Assembly (NCBI GenBank): GCA_015956445.1 | Contig: WIUZ02000013.1 | Coordinates: forward strand, 434,001-498,000 | Origin: Thelephora terrestris | Taxonomy: Eukaryota; Basidiomycota; Agaricomycetes; Thelephorales; Thelephoraceae | DNA length: 64,000 nucleotides | Direction: 5' to 3' | Part shown: positions 36,101 through 45,000 of the stretch, in pieces | Numbering within the stretch: position 1 is the stretch's first letter | Layout: each line of letters begins with the position of its first letter | Notes under the pieces: generated by a model | Databases searched by the model: none | Told to the model about the DNA's origin: nothing | Seen by the model: only the letters and a program-made list of their open reading frames with translations | Translations under genes and position numbers: made by a program

Positions 36101-36688
36101 CTCAATAGTAGGAATGATGTAATCAGAGAAGTAATCATTACGAAATGTTCCTCTTTCGTCCTCATCAAAGGCTATACTCCTTTCGTTGAGGCACAAAACA
36201 TATTGCAACAATTTACGTTCCTCAGTTGACAACTCCTCATGGTTATCAATATCAAGCTCTTTCATCCGTTCAGATGTAATCCTAGTAGTAGGGGAAAAGG
36301 TAGGGGGGTGGTAGGGTAACTTAGGGAGGTTGAGGAGAGGGTCTTGAGGGAAGCTACGTCGAGGCTTCTGATGTTCAGGAATTGGCATTGCCACAGGCTT
36401 TACCCTGTCCTGAACCTTCCTATACTTGAATACTGCGTAAGGGGGGTTTTGAAGGGTTGCAGGCGTATCACAATCTTCCTCAGAATCCGAGCTATCGTAC
36501 TGATGCATTAAGCTGGGTAGTTCATTCCAAGATTCTTGGTCAGAACAGCTCTGTTCAGATTGGACATCCCATTCTGAGTCCGATTGAGGCCTGCAGAAGG
36601 TGACGGAGTGAGGGGGAACAGAGGGAGAGATGGGTCGTACCCAAACTTTCCTAGCCCTATTCATCGTTTTAACGGGTCTGTGGGACAT
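33143..36688 (-). CDS. Gypsy Pol: reverse transcriptase, RNase H, integrase (1181 aa)
   Basis: A single uninterrupted frame. Approximate residues: Pro/acidic N-tail 1-150; reverse transcriptase 200-430 with KKDGGLRLVHDLRRLN, LTSLPMGYVNAPAEFQ and the catalytic FIDDI near 351; RNase H about 500-640 with YFSVDTSVHGIGMVLSQ and KLELYGLYRAL; integrase zinc module HENIGHHGVW...C..C near 790-825; integrase core with D in KVYVDVMSMP, D in VTDNGPSFG and E in NGPVERGHY, the last two spaced about 35 residues; and a GPY/F-like YMGPYRVIRR module near 1100. No chromodomain is seen. It copies the element's RNA into DNA and inserts it. Protease is not in this ORF but at the Gag C-side, and Pol has its own ATG about 2.4 kb after the Gag stop. 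It may need a separate or spliced mRNA. Confidence 0.96.
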   Translation of the reverse strand: MSHRPVKTMNRARKVWVRPISPSVPPHSVTFCRPQSDSEWDVQSEQSCSDQESWNELPSLMHQYDSSDSEEDCDTPATLQNPPYAVFKYRKVQDRVKPVAMPIPEHQKPRRSFPQDPLLNLPKLPYHPPTFSPTTRITSERMKELDIDNHEELSTEERKLLQYVLCLNERSIAFDEDERGTFRNDYFSDYIIPTIEHEPWTEKNIPLGLSHKDEVLRLLKEKIKAGVYERAQTAYRSRWFYVLKKDGGLRLVHDLRRLNSVTIRDSAVPPIIEEFVEAYAGRSVYTVLDMYWGFHARVLDVHSRDLTAFQTPIGVFRLTSLPMGYVNAPAEFQDTMMFILHDEVPDVAGVFIDDIPIKGPASKYLGPDGKEETLKENPGIRRYIWEHISDVHRILHRIGEAGGTISAKKMQLCRAEVEIVGHKCSAKGREPVDCRAQKVENWPVPRNLKELRGFLGLCGTVRIWIEGFSLLAKPLVDLTRKDVEYCWSPERQETFEKLKKLVSSAPALRSIDYTSDRPVYFSVDTSVHGIGMVLSQEDEEGRRTPARYGSIPFSGYSERYGQSKLELYGLYRALHKFRAYLYGVKNLIVEVDASSIGGMLKNPDTIPGAPMNRWVKAILQFTFKLVHTPAHKHKAPDALSRRRQASDEEDLSQESDPEEWIDNIALAVQVHDEPSPPVPVITSPVQSDPEPLAYPHLEDATFLDDSVKASYAVASGHQYSDDDLVAILRFLITKKVPEFRFAKHRKAFLNKAKPFYMKEAHMYKKRLGYPSQVVIFPKERRKEILWEAHENIGHHGVWAVEQLLTLRYFWPGMRNQIKEHVQSCHTCQLRSTKKMHIPVTISHPPSLFSKVYVDVMSMPLARGKRWLINCRDDLSGVTECKAIARDKAKVMARFFLKKIILRYGIVQEVVTDNGPSFGKEFSELLTKYGICHIKISPYNSQANGPVERGHYNIREALVKLCKGDLSKWPLYVSAANYADRITVRKSTGYSPYYLLHGVHPLLPGDLADATFLVNDFRPGMTRDELVQTRARQLLRLPEDIAKAKKILQKSRFRSKQAYEKKFARRLKIGAYQSGDLVLVRNNRIENSVSIERKTADRYMGPYRVIRRTQGGSYVLEEMDSSELTEHVAAYRLIPYVKRQDLDHWATLVGTDNEVEHEISQEQSDEGTQDSQSGNDSESSSP

Positions 36689-39046
36689 GGTGGGAAAATA
36701 AAGATTTTTATTTCACCTGTACCTACAGGTACCCACAGCAAACAGAAAAAAAAAATTAAAAAAAAAAAAATGAAAATTTTTTAAGCAAGGGGTGGGCGGG
36801 AGGGAGAGAAAGAGAAAAAAAAAAAATTAAAAAAGCAACAATTTAAAAATTAAAAATATAGCTAGAGGAGGGAGAAGGCGGAGGAAGAGTAGGGGAAAAA
36901 CGGGACCGAGAGGGGCTGAAAAAAAAAAACGAAGGAGACTGAGCTACGATCGAAGAGGTAGCGGTCGTGAGAAACAGAGACAGAAAAGGAAAGAGGGGAA
37001 AAGCCGATTGGAAAACCGGGAGAGAGAAAGAAAGGAAAAAAAAGATTAAAACGACGTGGGCGGAGAAAAGATTAGAATGAGACCGGAGAGAATAAAATAC
37101 GGGGAGGGCGTGGAACGGCGAACGCGGGGAACTAAAAAAAAATTCGAAGGGGAAGAAAAAGGGTGGAAAAAAAAAATGCAACCGCGGGGAACGGTTTAGA
37201 GGTGAGCTACGCGCCGGAAAGCCAAAGAGAAAATTAAAATACGGGGTAAGGAGGGAGACGCGAGAGACCGGGTAAACAGCTCAAGTATTACCGGAGTGCC
37301 GAAGTCGTGACACTTAATGACAAATAAAACTGATTACCTGGGGAGATATGCGAGTGGCGGACAAACCAAAGGCTTTATCACGCGAGAAAACGGTAAACGG
37401 GGGGGGGCTCTGTTGCACGCGGTGTAAACTAACTGGTAGGTAGTCTACCTAAGTGCAAATACTAGTAGGTGGAACGCGGGAGCGAGAGGCAGAAGGCACG
37501 AAGGGGTCACGGACCACGTATGTCGAATACGAAGTAAGCGAGGGAAAGAAGGGGGGTGATGAGGAGGGGAAAGGGGGCCGTCAACAAGGGACGGCGTGTA
37601 CAAACGACGACCGGCGTCGAACAAAGAGGGAAGGGGGTGCTGAGGAGAAGGCCTGCGCGGTAGATAAGCAGGTAGAAAGATTTGGTGGCGGCGGCGGAAA
37701 CGGTGTGCAGTAGGCCGAAAGAAGGGGCCGACGTGCACAAGAGGGGTGGAGGCGGCGACGGAATAGGTGGGTCGCGAGTAGAAAGGGAGAAGGCGGGGTT
37801 GGGAGCGGGTTACGGGTGGTTGAGCCGAGCCGAGGTGGTCGAGATGGAGGGTTGGTGGAGGTGCGGCGTTGCACGCAAACAAGAATTTGTGAGGGAGAGG
37901 GTCGACGGTTGGACGTCGCCGAGGAGGTTGGAGTGGTTGGCGTTCGCGTTGGAGCGAAGGAACGGGCGGGCGGACAAACGAGGCTGAGATGGCACGGAAA
38001 TTAGGGGGGGGAGGTAAGATAAGCAGAAATATCAAAAGAAACAGAGAGATAGAAATAAAAAATTATAGGACGGGACGCGGAGAGGGGATTAGGATAGGAT
38101 AGGCTATTCGAGAAGAGGGGGCTCGGAGAAGGGAAAAGGAAAACAAAGAAAAAGAGGCAGAAAAGAGGCGGAAAAGGAAGGAGACGGCGGACTCAACGGA
38201 ATCGCAACAACTGCGCGGAACCTTTTCCGAAAGCTGAGAGGTTGTCCGGCCTTCGCTGCTCTGTAAGACGATACCAGTTGCGAACACGAGGAGAGAGAGG
38301 AAGACGAGAGATAGAGGAGAGAAGGAAGACCTGGGAGGGAGATATTAGGCGGGAGGGGGTTCTACTGTTGGGCGACAAACGGCGGCGTAAACGGGGAATC
38401 GAAGGGTCGGAGGACGTCGACGAAGAGGTGTAGAGTCCAAAAAGAGAGTTTTCGGAGGGCAGGGAGGAGGTTTGAGGTAGAGATCGGGGCGGGTTTGAGG
38501 TCCGTTGAAGGTGGGAGGCCGAAAAAGTAGGTTGCCAAGTAAGGGAGCAAACGAGCGGAAAATGCACCAGTGGCGTTACAGTCGACCAGCGAGAGGTGGT
38601 CCGGACGTTCGTCGAGAACGTGGATGAAGGAGAGAGAAGAACGGTTGGCAGGGACGTAGGGGAGAGGGAAAGAGATAGAGGGCGCTAATAAGTCAAGAGC
38701 TCAAAGAGTTAAGTCAATAAGCGACGTACGCGTAAAGATGGGGTCAGGAACCGGGGATCGGATCGAAGGCTTCTAAGAATCCGATCGCTTAGACTGAATT
38801 GAGATGGGGCGTTTGATGGGATGGGACGTGCGAATAGATTAGAGAGGACGTGCGGTAGATTGAACGTCAGAGAGTAGACCATAAATCGGCGGGGAAAAGG
38901 GGACGTACGTCAAAGTGCTTCAACGGCCTTGGCTTCTGGATCAACATGAGGAGGAGAGGAGGCCTCAGTGGCGCAAGCTTGGTTTTCCTGCCGGGCGCCA
39001 GCAGCGTAGGCCGAGTACACGAGTTGATAAAGATACTGGAAGCAAC
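36689..39046 (-). other. 2.36-kb pyrimidine-rich spacer between Gag and Pol ORFs of the gypsy element
   Basis: On the element's sense (minus) strand this stretch is strongly C/T-rich with A/T runs, while + is G/A-rich. Minus frames such as 37445-38035 and 38193-38567 give only Pro/Ser/Leu low-complexity peptides. C/T-rich tracts precede transcription starts in many fungal genes, and the final 60 bases before the Pol ATG include splice-acceptor-like CAG and TAG steps. An internal promoter or a large intron that places Pol in frame with a leader are both possible. Confidence 0.5.
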
Positions 39047-42000
39047 TCATGAGGGTGGCGATATTACGTCCGTGCTCTTCGAGAGCGAACTGAGTCTTTG
39101 GGCCGTAGAATTTTTGAAGGTCGCCATATCTTGCTTGAGTTCGGCGATATCCGAGTCGTTATCCCTGGTGGCGAGGATAAGGAGGGCCGAATCGACGTCG
39201 TCCCGAAGGCTCTTCAGTTCCCGATCGTAGGCCTGGTGGTTATCTTCGACCGTTTTCGCGAGTCCTTCAAGGTCAGGCGCCAACGTTACCATCTTATCGA
39301 GCCTCGCCTTGATGGACTCGGCGTCAATGTGAGTGGCTTCGATCCTTCTTTCCACAACCTTAATTTCACCGTTTAGCCGAGTCAGATCCATCCTCGCGCC
39401 TGCCAGCCGCTCATCAATTACCGTGCGGGCGTGGAATCGCCGAAGGCCACGGGGGTCGTCCATATTGTACGCCATCTCCTGACATTCTCGTTCCCGCGCC
39501 TCGCAACGCCGCGTCTCATTAAACTTCCACCGCAAATTCGTAAGTAGGCACCCATCCTCCATGATCTGGTCATCCATCCGCTTAACCTTAGCCCTCAATC
39601 CGTCCAACGTCGATCCGAAGTCCTCCTCAAGGTCGGATACTCGTTTACGAAGCTCCCGAAATTCTTCCGGATCGTGTGGCATCGGCAAAAGGTAAGGGGG
39701 TCGGTTTCCGGGGACCGGACTCTTTGGTACGTAAAACTCCTCATCCTGCTTCATATTTTCGTCGTGATCCTGGAAATGGTGCTTGACATCGGAAAGCCAA
39801 TCGCGTGTCTTGTACGGGGTCGCTCCGGACTCATCCACTGCTTCCTTTTTTACCTCCGGCTTCTTTTCCTCATCCTGTCGCTTCTTCTCCTCTTCCTGTC
39901 CAAAGCTTCGTCCCCTTTGCCATGCCTCCCTCAACTGAAGGAGGTCAGTTGCGACCTCACCCATGTCCACCGTGCTACGCTCCTCTAAGACGGCGGTAAT
40001 CTTCTTTACCCAATAGTCCCGATCTGGTTCGATCCCTTGGAGACGCTGGGCACCGATATCATAGGCGATCTGGAGGAGGCCTAACTTAGCAAAGAAGTCT
40101 TGGACGTCGCTCTGGTCCCCATGTTCCAGCAAGATATCCAGGTATGGTTCTAGGCGCGCGAAACTTTGATGGATTCGGTCCAGCGCTTCCCTCTTGGAGA
40201 CGTCTTCCCTGTCAGACTCGGCTAACACCTTCTTGTCTTTTGCGAGTGGCGAGTTTGTCGGCGCGTCATCTGTCAATTCGTCGTCCTCTTCGAAGTCGTC
40301 AGGGTAATTTAGAATAATCGGGGAGCCGGGGCAGAGGTGAAGTCCGTCAAGGGAGTCGAACGGGGTATCGACGTGAGTAAACCCCATCCTCGGGGATTCG
40401 TCGGACTTCGGCTGATTGTTAGCGATAGGGGGAACACGGTCAGTCATCTCGTCGTCCAGAACCGCGATCTTAGGTACGGATCGCGATCTACCCTTCCATG
40501 GGTTGGGCGTACCGGGACGTCTAAGCAGGGGTCCATACGACTCGTCCGAAGCTGAGTATTCATTAATCTTTTGTTGTTCATGAAGCGAGATGTTGCGCTT
40601 ACTACTGATGTCATCGCTGTCACTATCTTCTAGGTCCATCGATCCGGTGTCGGCGTCAGCGCTATCTTCTGAATCCATTTCTTCCTCGATCCGTCGCAAT
40701 CTGACGATCGCGTCGGCCATCGATATGGGTCGTCCACGGCCATCGGTAACGGTCGTCTTTTGCGGACCGTACGGCGGTGGGTTCACTTTACCAGAGGGTC
40801 GGGCTACCGACTGGTCCGGGAACGGCGTATTCCGAGGGATGTCCAGAGTAGGGACGGGGTCGGGACCGAGGTGGTACCGACTGGGGAACAGGTCTTCGTA
40901 AGTGTCGAGGACTCGGCGTAGGGGCGGTGGCGTTGGGCGGTTGCTGCTCGCGTCCAGCTCTGGACCGTACAGGTGTATGTACGCCGCTCCCTGGTAGACG
41001 TACGGGGGCTGCTCCACTCCGCCACCCACGATGATAGCTCCGAACGCGAAGAAGGAGTCCTCCGCGCGGCCTAGGGTGGGATCCGTTAACTTCTCGAAGT
41101 GGGCGGCGGCCAATAGTCCTGGGCTTCGTTGGCCGAGGGGTGGGACGTTGACGTCCATTACCTCTTCCATGGTAGGCACGTTGTTGGGCACCGGTAGCTC
41201 GATAGTACGCCCTAGCCTCGGAGGGCTGGGTTCCGACGGCGGCGTCAACAACGTCTGCAACGGCCCTTCCTTCAGCCTAGGACACTGCTGACAGCCACAA
41301 GAACACTCACCATAAGTAGTTGACTCCGTTTTGGCGACGTCTGGGGCGGTAGATTCGAGAGGGGCGAAGTTTTCAAGGTATGCTACACCTTCGCTTTTTA
41401 TACCCAAATTTACATTTATTTTCTTTCTGACTTCATCCTCAGGGTGGTCTGAACCCTTTTCACAAGTTCCCACAGGTTTTGAATCGATAAGGTGGCTGCG
41501 GCCCTTATCGTTTGCAAAATTATTCCAACTTTGTGCTCGGGCGCTAGTCGTTCCAGCGGAGGTCTGTGGGTCTCTTCCGTATTTGGGAAGACCCCGGCGC
41601 TTCTCGTCTTGATGCCGGTACCTATCGTCTCGTTCGTCGCCGGAGTCAGACTCATCTGACATGCTGTCGTAAGCTTTCTTGGTCCGTGGCTTAGTCCTTT
41701 CGTGGTAAAGCCCGGTGCATACCCTGATTTTTCCGTCTTCTAGCTTATCGACCGTGTACGTCCGGACCTTTTCGTCCTTGATCATGGGGTGTCGGTTCAT
41801 GTCGTCAATTACCCCCTCGAGTTCTTCCTTTCGTACGGCGTTCCATTTTATTTCGTTTCCTCCTTTAGTTTTGGTTGTGGTCTCCGTCGAGAGCACGGTC
41901 GCGCCACCTCCAAGGCGCACGCCTCTACGGAACACGTACTCATGTGCTCGCCTAACCTTATTCCTGACAGGCACGTAAATCACGTCACCCGGTTCCGGTT

Positions 42001-45000
42001 CATCAAGCCTTAACGTCAGGTCTCCATGATACACGGTCCTGTTCCCTGCGGGGCCCTCTATCACTAACGTCACGTCAGACGCGTGTAGGTGTCGCTGACC
42101 GAGATCTTCGTCTTGTGCAAAAATCACCATCTCCTTCGACGCCAACAGTCCTTGCGGACGATATCCCGGTTCCGGTAAGTACCTTAGTGTTACTCGTTGT
42201 CTTGGCGTACTGATCCGATTTTGCAGGGGACCATCCTCTTCGTTGTAGGTTGCTCCTTCCCCTATGCTTCCGTCTTCGGTACGGTCAGAAGCGGGGTCGT
42301 CCTCGCTATCTTCCCATCGTCCGCGACTCCACTTGCTCCGTTCCTGGATCCTTGTTCCTAGCGTGGTTACGCGTTCAATTTCATCCCGGATTGACACTGT
42401 TCCGTTTTTTCTCTCTTTGGGTGCCGTTCCTATCCCTGCTCCACTTCGCGAAACGAGTTCGTCGTCTTCCGAACCAGACTCATCTTGGTAAGTTTCTCTC
42501 TCTCTTATCAACTCCGTTCCGGGTTTATCTGTCCTCAGGGTTTGATCCTGTCGTCGGTCGTACAGCCTTGTTACGCAATGGCGTCGTACGACGCTATCGT
42601 TCGTGGATTCTTCCGCCGCCGACAACTCTTCGTCGACGTCTTCAGGTACGTCGTACGGCATCCTTCTCTTGTATTCGACCCTGACCTTTTCCTTATTAGA
42701 TCCATCTACGTCCTTCTCACGGATTCGAAACGAGCTAAGTTCTTCAGGGTTTCTTTTAGGCTCATTTCCTCGTGTCTCACCATTCCATAGGTTTCGAGCT
42801 AATTCCTCCTTTCCCTGAATATCTCCTTTATCGACCACCTCAGGGTCTTCACCTTTACCCTCTTGGGTCGACATCGGCTTATCTGGTGTGCCTGTTTCGT
42901 GGGACACGCTTTTCATGGTAAGCTCAGGTCCTTCTTGGTTGTTCTCCGTACTAATACCGCTTATCGCGGATTCATAGCCATCCGTCTCATCGGGCATTGA
43001 TCCTTCAAGACTATTTCTGCCGGTTACTAGGCCAAACTCGTCTTCTTCTTCCACTTCAAGACTCACGGCACGCCTTCGGGCATCTCGGAAGGTTAGTCCT
43101 TCCTTATCGGGAAGTCCGAGCCTTTGTAAACTAATGACGTCGTCGCCATCAATTTCATTAGCCTTCCGACGTTCCGCCAACAGCTTCGGTGTCACGTCAT
43201 CCATCGCTTCATCGCCTTCATCGTCGCCCTCGCTTCCGTCATCCCATTCGTTCGACAGGTCCGGTTCCGGTATTCGGCATGAGTACGCTGCCGCAGGCCT
43301 TTCCTTGTTACGCGTCCTTGTCGTTTCATGCGTCTGCCGTTCCTTGTGGCGGTACCTTCCTATATACCTTAGATATTCTTCTCCTTGAGCTTTCTCTGTC
43401 TGGTAACTAGTCCGGCTCGTCCGTCGTAGCTTAGTCGTCCGAGTTCTTCTTTTCATGCCTCCGGGTCCTTTCCGCCTTCGGCTAGTAGGTACATCGTTCG
43501 GTAATTCTTGTTCGGGTTCGTCGTCCGGTATGTCCAGCGTTTGCGAGGGCTGCGCTTCTTCGCTGTCTCGCTCATCTTCTAAATTAGGCTCTTCCCTGTA
43601 GTCATCAATGTCAAACTCCTCTGTTTCTTCCAAGGTGTTGTCATCGCATAGCCTTCTCCATCGCGCTTCATCATTCTGCTTCTCTTGTTGCATCATTTGC
43701 TGAAACTCCTCCCAGTCTTGATCTGTCACTCCCCTTAGCACCTTTTGTATCAGTGTTTCATGTAGAACCGACCGAACGGTAGACTCCTCAATTTGAGTAT
43801 TTAACTCTGCCTGATTTCCTGGGTGTTCCTGTCCCTGGGCTTCTTCTTCTTCTGCTGCTCCAACTTCATACTCGTCCATTCCTTGTTCTTCTTCCTTGTC
43901 AGACTCTTCTACCTCTCGTCTCTGTCCTGGTTCCGGTGGATCCATTTCTCCAATTGCCACAGGTGAGTAGGGAAAATCTCTCCCTCTATCTTCTAGGCCC
44001 TGGGCTCCAATATGAGCTACGTTGCTTCCTATGTCGTCATCCTCTTCTTCTTCATCCGTTTCTGGTACTTCCTGTGCTTCCTTAATGGCATAGACTTCGG
44101 CCGGACTTTGCTTCCGTTCTGTCTGTGGTGTATTGGTCCCTTGCCTTTTTAGGTTAGAGATAGGGGTTATGTTGTGCCACCCGTTCTTGGTCCGGAATGC
44201 TATTCTTGTTCCCTCATTGTCTTCAATGAGATGAGCCCGATTCCTACGTCCCCAGGGTCTTCCCAGGAGTAGCTGAAATCCGACTCGAGGATTGACATAC
44301 AAGTTTCCCCTGGTTAAGATTGGTCCATCATCAGTTTCAATCGTTATTTCAGCCATTGGCACCATTCCTGCACATCTGGTTAGGTTACCATCAACTGACA
44401 ATAATTGAATTTGGTGCGGTTCAGCGTCTAACCAAGGTATTCCTGCCTTTTCTGCCAAGTTCTGACTGATGACGTTGAGCTGGGATCCACTGTCAAATAT
44501 TCCAGTCATCCGTGCTTTTCCTATCCTCACTGGTACTTTCAGCAAGTCTCCCTTCTCCGTCGTTATCTGGGGTTCTTTTACCTGTTCACTGAGGTAAGCT
44601 TCTTCTTCCTCCTCCTCTCCCTCTTCTTCCTCTGACATTTCTGCATCAGATGGGTCTGAGTGATCGTCCTCGTAAATCCCAACAAAACCTGTTTTGTCCT
44701 GAGCTGGGGCCAAAGCCTCACGCTGTGGTCTCATGGCGCTCACTAGGTTTCGTCGCAAGGAAGGCGCATTACTCACAATCTCCTGTACTGTTAGGGTAAC
44801 TGGGGTGCTCAGAATTTCCTTGGTTATTTCTGAACTGTCTCTTCCCACAGGCCCAGTATTAGCGACTTTGATGATGTTGGGTTTAGGTTGATGCGTAGGC
44901 TCCTTCCTCGTGCTCTTTATGGGTTTTATGGGGATTGTCTTGTCGACGTCCATTGGCACCGCCTGTATGTCAGCTGTCTCCTCAGCTATGCCCTTGTTGA

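Noticed and set aside
37445-38035. 196-aa Pro/Leu-rich minus frame between Gag and Pol
   Set aside because: It follows from the C/T-rich composition; several other frames in the same stretch give equally biased peptides and none shows a domain.
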